Assembly (NCBI GenBank): GCA_947471245.1
Contig: CANIXM010000074.1
Coordinates: forward strand, 1 to 7,750
Direction of reading: 5' to 3'
Length of the DNA stretch: 7,750 bases
From: Paludibacteraceae bacterium
Lineage (GTDB): Bacteria > Bacteroidota > Bacteroidia > Bacteroidales > Paludibacteraceae
Within the stretch, counting starts at the first letter, position 1. Every line of letters begins with the position of its first letter. Made by a program: the position numbers and the translations under genes. The notes beneath the pieces are model-generated. The model made no database searches. It was not told the DNA's origin and saw nothing but the letters and a program-made list of their open reading frames with translations. Positions 1 through 6,279 of this stretch are shown here, in pieces.

Positions 1-114
1 ACATGGGCAAAAACTGGTTGGTGTATCTGGCAAAAAAGTGCGAATTACAAAATCGACTCTAAAAGCACGGACTATGATATTTATGTAGGAAGCCTACAAG
101 AACTGTGTAAGTAA
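1..114 (+). CDS. C-terminal fragment of a hypothetical protein
   Basis: Frame 1 is open from the window edge to a TAA at 112-114 and gives 37 residues, ending DIYVGSLQELCK. The start lies outside the window. The visible part is rich in Trp, Tyr, Lys, Ser and Asp and shows alternating short hydrophobic segments (NYKI, YDIYVG) that suggest beta strands. There is no membrane segment and no sorting motif. The alternation is faintly like the short-repeat DUF6150-type proteins of Bacteroidota, but this is a guess from pattern only. The gene has the same orientation as the membrane-protein pair at 530-1388, but 415 bp of non-coding sequence separates them, so an operon is unlikely. That it is a real coding end is fairly likely, as the composition is protein-like; the function is unknown. 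Confidence 0.55.
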   Translation, partial: TWAKTGWCIWQKSANYKIDSKSTDYDIYVGSLQELCK

Positions 115-529
115 ACTGGAAGGAGGGATTATTCATTAAAGAAAGAAAAAAAAAAAAATGGCTCTATAACGAACGAGGTGGGTAAAACGCAAGCAGAAAA
201 CTAAACCACAAAAGGCACAAAAGAACCCTTTATAACACATGTAACACATAAAGCTATTTAGACAACAAAAGCTAAGAACACACATAGTTTGCCTTTCGGC
301 AAATTGGCTTGTATTACAAAGAAAAAATTAAACCACATAGAAACAATAGTTAGGGACAGAAATTTCACCTACGGCTTCGATAAAACATTTTTTGAACACA
401 AAGGCAGAAAGACACAAAGTCGCTATCGCCGTAGGCAATATATCGCAAAGCAAATATCACGAAGCAAATATCACGAAGTATATATCGCGCAGCAAATATC
501 GCCGCAGGCAAAAAAAACAACTTAAACAG
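115..529. other. Non-coding, repeat-rich intergenic region
   Basis: No credible gene is present. The stretch is A-rich and contains low-complexity phrases such as ACCACAAAAGGCACAAAAG, a direct repeat TAACACAT at 233-240 and 242-249, a small perfect hairpin TTTGCC-TTTC-GGCAAA at 288-303, and phrases such as AACACAAAGGCAGAAAGACAC near 394-414. It ends in a tandem array at 425-511. Open frames here start at TTG codons and read through the repeats, giving Lys/Arg/Ser/Tyr-rich peptides that do not look like protein. From memory, such CACAAAG/CACATAG-type phrases recur in intergenic regions of Bacteroidota genomes, but that was not checked here. No promoter matching TAnnTTTG with a spaced TTG was found for the downstream genes. 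Confidence 0.6.
425..511. repeat. Degenerate 14-bp-period tandem repeat array
   Basis: Four consecutive 14-bp units begin at 440, 454, 468 and 482 (ATATCGCAAAGCAA, ATATCACGAAGCAA, ATATCACGAAGTAT, ATATCGCGCAGCAA). They are flanked by longer variants at 425-439 and 496-511, both of which contain ATCGCCG(T/C)AGGCAA. The consensus is about ATATCRCGAAGCAA. The array ends 18 bp before the ATG at 530, so it would lie in or next to the leader of that gene. The role is unknown: a slippage-generated non-coding repeat is the simplest reading, and a regulatory role is possible. Confidence 0.75.
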
Positions 530-859
530 ATGGAAAAAATTTTAAACTACATCACACTTGCATTGATTCTTGGTGCTGGAGCTTGGTACTATTTCGATAG
601 GCAATCTCAGCAAGCTTCATTCAAAAAACAACTTGACAAAATTGAGCAAACAAGACTCAACCTTGAAGACTCAATCACCAAACTGAGAACATACACCATC
701 AGCCGTGACACCATGCTTCAAGATGCAATTCAGGAGAACAACAAAATAGTGGATCAACTCAACCAATCTCTGAAAAAAGTCAATGCTAGCACTTCCATCA
801 TTGACAAAAAAATTAAAGACAACAAATCAAAAATTGACAACCTCTGGAATGAAAACTAA
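530..859 (+). CDS. Small membrane-anchored coiled-coil protein, function unknown
   Basis: The protein is 109 residues. Residues 5-21 (NYITLALILGAGAWYYF) form one N-terminal transmembrane segment. The rest, about 28-109, is hydrophilic, rich in Lys, Asp, Asn, Gln and Ile/Leu at heptad-like spacing, and probably forms a long coiled coil. The ATG at 530 is chosen because upstream in-frame sequence to a TTG at 392 only translates the tandem repeat array, whereas the membrane segment begins right after this Met. No Shine-Dalgarno site is visible, as is usual in Bacteroidota. Its 3' end overlaps the next gene by 11 bp in another frame, so the two are probably co-translated and may work together. 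A short protein with an N-terminal anchor and a periplasmic coiled coil recalls phage i-spanins, but nothing else supports a phage assignment. Existence as a gene is likely; function is unknown. Confidence 0.75.
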   Translation: MEKILNYITLALILGAGAWYYFDRQSQQASFKKQLDKIEQTRLNLEDSITKLRTYTISRDTMLQDAIQENNKIVDQLNQSLKKVNASTSIIDKKIKDNKSKIDNLWNEN

Positions 860-1388
860 TTCAACAACAAGTAAATTGCTCATCCTTATCGCTTGGATGA
901 CCATTCACAGCATCTCTATGCTGGCACAAAAAGACAGTAGCTTTGTCATCCTACGAAATGGCGTTGCAGCCACTTTCCCCTTCAAAACATACTCATCGGC
1001 ATCGCAGATGAAAACCGCCACAGGGCAATCATTTCCAGCCTACACGTTTGACAGCAAGCAGTTACAGCGCATCAACGAACTGCTGGTTTTATTCAGCCAA
1101 AACGAAACCAATTACAACCAACTGAGAGTGCTTACGGCAAAAAAAGACTCTATCATTCAGTCCAAAATAAGCATTATACAACAAAATGACAGTTTGGAAA
1201 CTCAACGTACCAAAAACTATAAAAGTGCATTTACACAACTGTCTGACCTCAACAAAAAAATGGATGCAGACTTGAAAGCTTGTGAACAACTAGCCATAGC
1301 TACAAATAGAAATAAAACAAGAAACACCATTTTAGTTGGAGCTGGATCACTAGCGGTGGGGTTGTTGCTAGGGCTGGTGATAAGGTAA
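849..1388 (+). CDS. Exported coiled-coil protein with C-terminal membrane anchor, function unknown
   Basis: The protein is 179 residues. The N-terminus is a signal peptide (hydrophobic core LLILIAWMTIHSISM, probable cleavage after SMLA at residue 26, mature protein from QKDSS). A small globular part follows (about 31-68), then a helical, Gln/Asn/Lys-rich region (about 70-150) with coiled-coil character, then a C-terminal transmembrane segment at 159-178 (ILVGAGSLAVGLLLGLVI) closed by a final Arg. The predicted topology is a periplasmic ectodomain held by the C-terminal anchor. The ATG at 849 is chosen over an upstream in-frame ATG at 783 because it directly precedes the signal peptide. It overlaps the 3' end of the preceding gene by 11 bp, so the two probably form one unit whose coiled coils could interact. 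There is no lipobox, which argues against an o-spanin. The family is not recognised. Confidence 0.8.
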   Translation: MKTNSTTSKLLILIAWMTIHSISMLAQKDSSFVILRNGVAATFPFKTYSSASQMKTATGQSFPAYTFDSKQLQRINELLVLFSQNETNYNQLRVLTAKKDSIIQSKISIIQQNDSLETQRTKNYKSAFTQLSDLNKKMDADLKACEQLAIATNRNKTRNTILVGAGSLAVGLLLGLVIR

Positions 1389-1452
1389 GGCGAGTAGAAA
1401 CCGAACACAGAATCTATACCCTTATAACTGCTTAGTAGCAATAAGACTTTGT

Positions 1453-1478
1453 GATTGAGTAGATCTGATTGAGTAGAT
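1453..1478. repeat. Two-copy 12-bp direct repeat GATTGAGTAGAT
   Basis: GATTGAGTAGAT occurs at 1453-1464 and again at 1467-1478, separated by CT, giving a 14-bp period. It lies between two convergent transcription units. It may be a simple slippage duplication; no function is evident. Confidence 0.75.
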
Positions 1479-1510
1479 TTAAACAAGATCGTATGCCTCT
1501 TATACACTAA

Positions 1511-1539
1511 AAAGCCCAACCACTTAGTGGCTGGGCTTT
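1511..1539 (-). terminator. Intrinsic terminator of the lipoprotein operon
   Basis: The hairpin has arms AAAGCCCA-A-CCAC (1511-1523) and GTGG-C-TGGGCTTT (1527-1539) around a TTA loop. Read as minus-strand RNA the odd pair becomes G-U, giving a continuous 13-bp stem followed by TT after the stem's three U residues (five U in all). Read as plus-strand RNA the same position is an A-C mismatch and the U run stops at three. The primary polarity is therefore minus, ending the unit that includes 1561-1959, although weak two-way action for the convergent gene at 849-1388 is possible. Confidence 0.88.
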
Positions 1540-1560
1540 GAGGAAGTAAAAACTGAATTC

Positions 1561-1959
1561 TTATTTTTTAGTATAAACAAACGTCTCCTCACCTACTTTT
1601 ACAGTGATAGTTTTATCCTTAATTGTACCTGTCTCGGTTGTTGTCGTTGTTTTATCCATAAAAGTACTTGTCTTAGTAATAGTAATGGCATTTTTACTAG
1701 TCGTATATGTCATTATATCATCTGATTTTGTCGCAGCAGCTTCAGATTTCGATTTCGTCCATTGTTCGACTTCTTTAGTAGTTGTGAACTTTAACTCGGT
1801 GTATTCTATTTCAAATACAGTATATGCAGCAGGTAAAGAGGTACATCTCCATGTAGTACCTTTCAAATTGTTTGGATCAGTGTAGTCTTCAGAACAAGAG
1901 AAGGTCATCATTGCTACTACAGCAATCATCAACGGAAATAATTTTCTTAAATTTTTCAT
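1561..1959 (-). CDS. Small lipoprotein, lipocalin-like
   Basis: The protein is 132 residues. Residues 1-21 are a lipoprotein signal peptide (MKNLRKLFPLMIAVVAMMTF, then lipobox FSC with Cys22), followed by SEDYTDPNN. The mature part begins with LKGTTWRCT and alternates short beta-strand-like segments such as TELKFTT, AITITKTSTF and KTITVKVGEETFVYT. This matches the small lipocalin-like lipoproteins common in Bacteroidota, where the LKGTTW-type motif opens the barrel. Their ligands are generally unknown. The gene lies 63 bp downstream of the propeller lipoprotein with no terminator or TAnnTTTG promoter seen between them, so it is probably co-transcribed. An A-rich stretch (AACAAAAAAACAAAAAAAGC) directly precedes the ATG, a usual start context in this phylum. 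The lipoprotein call is firm; the lipocalin-like fold rests on pattern. Confidence 0.85.
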   Translation of the reverse strand: MKNLRKLFPLMIAVVAMMTFSCSEDYTDPNNLKGTTWRCTSLPAAYTVFEIEYTELKFTTTKEVEQWTKSKSEAAATKSDDIMTYTTSKNAITITKTSTFMDKTTTTTETGTIKDKTITVKVGEETFVYTKK

Positions 1960-2022
1960 GCTTTTTTTGTTTTTTTGTTAGTAAATAATTGTTTGATAAT
2001 TAATTGATTTTGAATATAAAGG

Positions 2023-3069
2023 TTATTTCTTCTTTACAAGGATTGAATAAACACAACCAACCATATAACTTTGATTTATGTTATAGTTTTTTCCGTTTTT
2101 CCAAATTGTAGGTTGTATAGTACCAACATTGCCACAGGCAAAGATATCATTGCCGCTTACAACTATTGACAGCAATTCGGTGTTCACTCTTGGGTCTGGA
2201 TTACTAACAGCTAAGCTAACTCCATTTTTCCAAATCCTTGGACTTGAAACATAACTAGAGTTCGACTCATATCCACACACATACACATCTGAACCTGACA
2301 CAAATACACAGTTTGCCACCGCCTTATTCTTCCCATCTGTCAATTTGGTGGGCACACCATTTTTCCAAACAATTGCCGTATCTGATTTATACCCTGCAGC
2401 GTATACATCATTACCATTTATAACTATCGATTTAATTTCGGAATGAAACGTGGACTCTTTTTCAATCACCATTTTTTCTCCATTTTTCCATAGAACCAAA
2501 TCCCACCCATCATGACCACCCACATACACTGAATTTCCAGATACGTACACTGAATTTGCAGAAGAACTAAAATTGCCATCTTGATCCAATCGTTGACGTT
2601 GACCATTTTTCCACAAAACTGCAGAGTCTTGATCTTCACCTGCTACATAAACATCCTGACCTGAAACAAACACAGAATTACCCTTAGCTGAATTTGACGA
2701 ATATCCGTTTGATTGGCCTAACGACAGACTTGAAGCCACAGAGTTTTTCCACAGCTTCACCAAGTTTACAGTTGGCGATGTATTCTTTACCAGTTCAGAA
2801 CCTGTTACATAAACATCGGTTCCGGATAAAAAAATCGAATTGCCTATTGATGTGTTACTCCCATCGGACAAACTGGTGGCAACACCGTTCTTCCAGTATT
2901 TAGCAATACCACCTTCTTTTCCTACCACATACACATCCACATCCGAAGAATAGGGTTCATTAATAGTTGGCGTATTGGGCTGTGGGATTACATCATCATC
3001 TTTTTTACAAGAGGACAAAAACGATAAAAAACAAAGTGTTGAAACGATAAAAGTTTTAATTCTGAACAT
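2023..3069 (-). CDS. Lipoprotein with seven beta-propeller-like repeats
   Basis: The protein is 348 residues. A lipoprotein signal peptide ends at LSSC (Cys21). The next residues, KKDDD, resemble the Lys/acidic export signal that sends Bacteroidota lipoproteins to the cell surface. After a Pro-rich linker (about 28-44) come seven repeats of 40-55 residues to the C-terminus. Each has the pattern DVYV.G - variable - (A/L)..WKNG - L.DG - S(V/I).VSG.: examples are DVYVVGKEGG, DVYVAGEDQD, DVYAAGYKSD and DVYVCGYESN, each followed by a WKNG-like motif. Seven such beta-rich units suggest a seven-bladed propeller, probably a binding or adhesion module exposed outside the cell. The last repeat ends at SILVKKK with no sorting domain, as expected for a lipid-anchored protein. 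It is the first gene of a likely two-gene operon with 1561-1959. No catalytic residues are recognisable and the ligand is unknown. Confidence 0.88.
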   Translation of the reverse strand: MFRIKTFIVSTLCFLSFLSSCKKDDDVIPQPNTPTINEPYSSDVDVYVVGKEGGIAKYWKNGVATSLSDGSNTSIGNSIFLSGTDVYVTGSELVKNTSPTVNLVKLWKNSVASSLSLGQSNGYSSNSAKGNSVFVSGQDVYVAGEDQDSAVLWKNGQRQRLDQDGNFSSSANSVYVSGNSVYVGGHDGWDLVLWKNGEKMVIEKESTFHSEIKSIVINGNDVYAAGYKSDTAIVWKNGVPTKLTDGKNKAVANCVFVSGSDVYVCGYESNSSYVSSPRIWKNGVSLAVSNPDPRVNTELLSIVVSGNDIFACGNVGTIQPTIWKNGKNYNINQSYMVGCVYSILVKKK

Positions 3070-3206
3070 AATTTGAAATTTTGGTTACATTAAAAATTCG
3101 TGTTTTTAGAAAACAACTAACTCATGGCACTTTAGATGACACAATGGTAAGACATTTCAATCCCATTACAACCCTATACAGAACCTCTAATTTTAACACA
3201 ACTTAA

Positions 3207-3238
3207 CAAATCTATTTGACTGAACTGAATTTTCGCAA
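3207..3238 (-). promoter_or_regulatory. Probable promoter of the lipoprotein operon
   Basis: On the minus strand TTG (3238-3236) is followed after 21 bases by TAGATTTG (3214-3207), which fits the Bacteroidota consensus TTG-N19-21-TAnnTTTG. It lies immediately beyond the glyS terminator and would give a leader of about 130 nt before the ATG at 3069. No other matching site was found nearer that start. Confidence 0.55.
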
Positions 3239-3239
3239 C

Positions 3240-3288
3240 AAAAAAAACCGACGAACTAAACACTAAAAGCATTTAATCCGTCGGTTTT
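3240..3288 (-). terminator. Intrinsic terminator of glyS
   Basis: Arms CCGACG (3248-3253) and CGTCGG (3279-3284) are flanked by A and T runs. The apparent 25-base loop also folds when read as minus-strand RNA: GAUUAAAUGC pairs with GUGUUUAGUU through four G-U pairs plus the Watson-Crick pairs, leaving loop UUUUA. The result is a 16-bp continuous stem, extendable by four A-U pairs, followed by a U tract (A run at 3240-3247 on the plus strand). On the plus strand the G-U positions become mismatches, so this is a minus-strand terminator, 21 bp past the glyS stop codon. Confidence 0.92.
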
Positions 3289-3308
3289 ATATTATCTAAA
3301 AGTGTAAT

Positions 3309-4853
3309 CTACACTATCTTCTTAAATAAATTCTTCATATTTACAGCATCACCGATTATTTGTTGAAGGTCGGCGATTTTAACGCGTTGCTGCTCCATGG
3401 AGTCGCGATGGCGAATGGTCACGCAGTCATCCTCCAGCGTTTGATGATCTACGGTTACACAAAACGGTGTGCCCACTGCATCCTGACGGCGATAACGCTT
3501 TCCGATAGAGTCTTTTTCATCATAGGTGCATTTGAAGTCAAATTTCAAGCTATTGATAATCTCACGTGCTTTTTCGGGTAATCCGTCTTTTTTCACCAAT
3601 GGAATGATGCAAGCCTTTACTGGAGCCAAGACAGGTGGAAGTTTCAGCACCACACGGCTATCGCCACCTTCCAGCGTTTCTTCGCAATACGAAGCTGCCA
3701 TGATAGACAGGAACGTGCGATCCACGCCGATGGATGTTTCGATTACGTAAGGCACATACGATTGGTTCAATTCTGGATCAAAGTATTTGATGTTCTTGCC
3801 CGAGAATTTTTCATGACTGCTCAAATCAAAGTCGGTACGTGAGTGAATACCTTCCACTTCTTTGAATCCAAATGGCATTTCGAACTCAATATCGGTAGCC
3901 GCATTGGCATAGTGAGCCAGCTTGTCGTGGTCATGGAAACGGTATTTGTGGTCACCCAGTCCGAGGGCTTTGTGCCATTTGAGACGGAACTCTTTCCAGT
4001 GCTCAAACCATTTCATCTCTTCGCCCGGACGAACAAAAAACTGCATTTCCATTTGTTCGAATTCGCGCATACGGAAGATAAACTGACGAGCCACGATTTC
4101 GTTACGGAATGCCTTACCTATCTGTGCTATACCGAAAGGAATTTTCATCCGTCCGGTCTTTTGTACGTTGAGGAAATTGACAAAAATACCTTGAGCTGTT
4201 TCGGGGCGAAGGTAGATTTTCATTGCTCCGTCGGCGGTAGAGCCCATTTCGGTGGAAAACATGAGGTTGAACTGACGGACATCAGTCCAGTTGCGCGTGC
4301 CGCTGATAGGACACACCACTTCGTAATCCTCAATGATTGCCTTCAATGCCACCAAGTCACTATCATTCAGTGCTTTCACAAATCGACCATGAATCTCATC
4401 GCGTTTAGCTTGATTTTCAAGTACGCGCTCGTTGGTAGAACGGAACACCGTTTCATCAAAACTGTCACCAAATTTCTTGGCAGCTTTTTCTACCTCTTTG
4501 TTGACTTTGTCGTCATATTTTGCCAGCAAGTCCTCTATCAACACATCGGCACGATAGCGTTTCTTGCTGTCTTTGTTGTCTATCAACGGGTCATTGAAAG
4601 CATCTACGTGACCAGAAGCCTTCCACGTAGTGGGGTGCATGAAAATGGCGGCATCTATACCCACCACATTTTCATTGAGCAACACCATACTGTCCCACCA
4701 GTATTTCTTAATGTTGTTTTTCAGTTCCACACCATTCTGACCATAGTCGTACACGGCACCCAGACCGTCGTAAATTTCGCTCGATGGGAACACAAAACCG
4801 TATTCCTTACAGTGAGCAATTAATTTTTTAAAAACATCTTCTTGTGAAGCCAT
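3309..4853 (-). CDS. glyS: Glycyl-tRNA synthetase, single-chain class II
   Basis: This cytoplasmic enzyme joins glycine to tRNA-Gly using ATP. The 514-residue length fits the homodimeric, single-chain type (also called glyQS) rather than the split alpha/beta form. Visible landmarks are the N-terminal catalytic region with FPSSEIYDGLGAVYDYGQNG (23-42), the substrate-binding YLRPETAQGIF (214-224), class II motif 2 around GKAFRNEI and RMREFEQMEMQFF (247-273), and motif 3 with ETSIGVDRTFLSIM (372-385). The C-terminal anticodon-binding domain runs from about VLKLPPVLAPVKA (402-414) to the end and includes YDEKDSIGKRYRRQDAVGTP. The insertion at about 95-180 is typical of this form. The ATG at 4853 gives MASQEDVFKKL, the expected N-terminus. 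The gene is monocistronic, with its own promoter and terminator, and appears intact. No T-box leader was recognised. Confidence 0.98.
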   Translation of the reverse strand: MASQEDVFKKLIAHCKEYGFVFPSSEIYDGLGAVYDYGQNGVELKNNIKKYWWDSMVLLNENVVGIDAAIFMHPTTWKASGHVDAFNDPLIDNKDSKKRYRADVLIEDLLAKYDDKVNKEVEKAAKKFGDSFDETVFRSTNERVLENQAKRDEIHGRFVKALNDSDLVALKAIIEDYEVVCPISGTRNWTDVRQFNLMFSTEMGSTADGAMKIYLRPETAQGIFVNFLNVQKTGRMKIPFGIAQIGKAFRNEIVARQFIFRMREFEQMEMQFFVRPGEEMKWFEHWKEFRLKWHKALGLGDHKYRFHDHDKLAHYANAATDIEFEMPFGFKEVEGIHSRTDFDLSSHEKFSGKNIKYFDPELNQSYVPYVIETSIGVDRTFLSIMAASYCEETLEGGDSRVVLKLPPVLAPVKACIIPLVKKDGLPEKAREIINSLKFDFKCTYDEKDSIGKRYRRQDAVGTPFCVTVDHQTLEDDCVTIRHRDSMEQQRVKIADLQQIIGDAVNMKNLFKKIV

Positions 4854-4863
4854 ATAAATATGT

Positions 4864-4894
4864 AAAAAGCCCCCTAACCCCCAAGTGGGAAATC
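4864..4894 (-). other. G-tract motif in the glyS leader
   Basis: Between the proposed glyS promoter and the ATG, the minus strand reads CCCACTTGGGGGTTAGGGGGC and then TTTTT (shown here in two parts: CCCACTTGGGGG, TTAGGGGGC). Two G5 tracts separated by TTA stand out in an AT-rich leader. The RNA could form a small CCC-GGG hairpin or a two-tier G-quadruplex. From memory, similar GGGGGTTAGGGGG phrases recur as intergenic repeats in Bacteroidota; this was not checked. The function is unknown. Confidence 0.45.
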
Positions 4895-4926
4895 AGAGAA
4901 AGTTAGTATTCCTATTTTTCAACGTG

Positions 4927-4957
4927 CAAAGATACTCATTTATAAAAAACTATTCAA
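4927..4957 (-). promoter_or_regulatory. Probable glyS promoter
   Basis: On the minus strand TTG (4957-4955) is followed after 20 bases by TATCTTTG (4934-4927), an exact match to TTG-N19-21-TAnnTTTG. Transcription would begin near 4920 and leave a leader of about 65 nt before the glyS ATG. Confidence 0.75.
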
Positions 4958-5061
4958 CAATACTACCATACCAAAAACACACATTTCTTTGGAATTATGC
5001 AGAATCATACAAATTACCCACTAGTCACTCAGCGTTGGCTTCACTCAAATTCTGAAAAATT

Positions 5062-5126
5062 ATGAATAATACTTATTTGTCATGAAAAACGCTTATTATT
5101 CTCAATATTTTATGAAAAACACTTAT
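5062..5126 (+). repeat. Three-copy 15-bp direct repeat ATGAAAAACRCTTAT
   Basis: ATGAATAATACTTAT (5062-5076), ATGAAAAACGCTTAT (5082-5096) and ATGAAAAACACTTAT (5112-5126) share the core ATGAAnAAnnCTTAT. The starts are 20 and 30 bp apart, close to two and three turns of B-DNA, so all copies would face the same side of the helix. They lie 105-170 bp upstream of the glyS promoter and just beyond the LRR gene's terminator. This spacing would suit a repeated protein-binding site, but three copies is too few to be sure. The rest of the gap at 4854-5250 holds the glyS leader and promoter and the terminator at 5167-5198. Confidence 0.55.
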
Positions 5127-5166
5127 AACCTCATGGATTTACACCGAAATATGAAAGCACTCGAAT

Positions 5167-5198
5167 AAAAAAACCGAACAGTTAAAAAACTGCTCGGT
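5167..5198 (-). terminator. Intrinsic terminator of the LRR gene
   Basis: Arms ACCGAACAGTT (5173-5183) and AACTGCTCGGT (5188-5198) surround an AAAA loop. In minus-strand RNA the one odd pair is G-U, giving an 11-bp continuous stem followed by seven U (A run at 5167-5173 on the plus strand). In plus-strand RNA it would be an A-C mismatch with no U tract. It lies about 52 bp past the stop codon of 5251-6159. Confidence 0.9.
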
Positions 5199-5250
5199 CA
5201 ATAATCACACATTGAATCACATATCAGCAACTACAGTAATTGTGTCAGTA

Positions 5251-6159
5251 TTAATAGATGAATTTGGTGCTACTATCATTAATCGTTAAGATATATACTC
5301 CGTGTTGAGGCAATGTAATTGCCACTTCATCTGAGATAATTTTACCTTCATAAATAATAATACCATCAACAGATGTAATGGTTATTTTCCCATTGGTCGG
5401 GATGTTCTTTATTACCACCTTATTGTCAATCACAGATATGTCGCATTTACTTAATTCAGGTTGGGAAATAGCAGATGACCCATCTTGTTCAACAATGTTA
5501 GTAAATACATTCCAGCCATATGCAGCTTGATAAAGTGATTTGGATCCTTTAGGTACGTAAAGCGTGCACTTTGTAAAGTTAACACCCTCAAATAGCAATG
5601 AATGATCATCAAGTAATACTGGTGTAGTGCGATTGACAGTAACTTTGGTTAAGCCAGTCCATGCAAATGCTGATGTGCCAAGTGATTCAATGGTACTAGG
5701 TATAGTTACACTTGTCAACAGGCTGCATTGTCTAAATGCTCCGGCATAAACTCCTTTTACTCCTTCTGGAATAACAACTGAGCCTGATAAACCACTTTGC
5801 TGGAAGGCGAAATATCCAATGGTTTGGAGTGAATTAGGGAACGTGATGGATTTAAGTCTGCTTACAGATGTAAATGCATTGGTAGGTATCTCATTATCAG
5901 GATAATCACTGTCAATGTACATTTGAATGGTCACATCTTTGATGTCAATTTTATTCAAAGATGGCATACTAGCGTTCATTGTTGCAAAATCACGTTCGTC
6001 AATTTGTCCTGTAATAGTTAGTTCATTGACAGAGCTCAGCTCAGATGGAGAAAGGGCAGTAGCAAGTGAACCCGCAGTACAATTAACAGATTTCTTTACT
6101 TGTGCATTGAGAACATTCAAGCCCAAAATAAATAGGCAAATAAAAAATTTACTTTTCAT
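5251..6159 (-). CDS. Secreted BspA-type leucine-rich-repeat protein with T9SS-like C-terminus
   Basis: The protein is 302 residues. A signal peptide covers 1-19 (FFICLFILGLNVLNA, mature from Gln20). Residues 45-78 (NELTITGQIDERDF, MPSLNKIDIKDVTI) are an N-terminal LRR-like cap. BspA-type repeats follow at about 91-175, with IPTNAFTSVSRLKSITFP, LQTIGYFAF, VVIPEGVKGVYAGAFRQCSLL and VTIPSTIESLGTSAFAW, then a TLYVPKGSKSLYQAAYGW segment (199-216) typical of the end of such repeats in Bacteroidota. Residues 245-302 form a beta-rich tail (KITITSVDGIIIYEGKI, LPQHGVYILTINDSSTKFIY) like type IX secretion sorting domains, so the protein is probably exported across the outer membrane and surface-attached. 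BspA-like proteins often act in adhesion; that role here is inference. The gene has its own terminator. Transcription may come from a nearby -7-like site or from the orphan ATPase promoter upstream. Confidence 0.87.
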   Translation of the reverse strand: MKSKFFICLFILGLNVLNAQVKKSVNCTAGSLATALSPSELSSVNELTITGQIDERDFATMNASMPSLNKIDIKDVTIQMYIDSDYPDNEIPTNAFTSVSRLKSITFPNSLQTIGYFAFQQSGLSGSVVIPEGVKGVYAGAFRQCSLLTSVTIPSTIESLGTSAFAWTGLTKVTVNRTTPVLLDDHSLLFEGVNFTKCTLYVPKGSKSLYQAAYGWNVFTNIVEQDGSSAISQPELSKCDISVIDNKVVIKNIPTNGKITITSVDGIIIYEGKIISDEVAITLPQHGVYILTINDSSTKFIY

Positions 6160-6195
6160 GATTTTAGATTAAAGGTTTATATTTAAAAAATGTAA

Positions 6196-6203
6196 CAAAA
6201 ATA
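6196..6203 (-). promoter_or_regulatory. Possible -7 box of the LRR gene
   Basis: The minus strand reads TATTTTTG, matching TAnnTTTG, 37 bp upstream of the ATG at 6159. No TTG lies at the expected 19-21-base distance; the region there is GGGAAAAACACTCGG. This is therefore a weak promoter candidate, and the gene may depend on transcription from further upstream. Confidence 0.35.
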
Positions 6204-6279
6204 TTATTTACGTCCGAGTGTTTTTCCCCCTTTTTTGTTCCCCAACTTATATCCACATTCTCGTCAGGGACTTATCTAA

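Noticed and set aside
425..511. CRISPR array
   Set aside because: The units are contiguous with a 14-bp period and no unique spacers, so this is a plain tandem repeat.
392..529. N-terminal extension of the 530-859 gene from a TTG at 392, and an overlapping frame from 289
   Set aside because: Both simply translate the tandem repeats into Lys/Arg/Ser/Tyr-rich sequence. The membrane segment begins right after the ATG at 530, which is the natural start.
530..1388. Phage lysis cassette with spanins
   Set aside because: Only topology suggests it. There is no endolysin, holin or other phage gene in view, and the second protein has no lipobox.
1604..1885. Plus-strand frame rich in Val and Leu that looks like a membrane protein
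   Set aside because: It is the complement of the Thr/Lys-rich lipoprotein at 1561-1959; ACT and AAA-type codons read backward give Val-rich sequence.
3843..4823. Long plus-strand open frame of 326 codons opposite glyS
   Set aside because: It lies entirely antisense to an unambiguous glycyl-tRNA synthetase gene; its protein has no recognisable domain and mirrors the codon pattern of the real gene.
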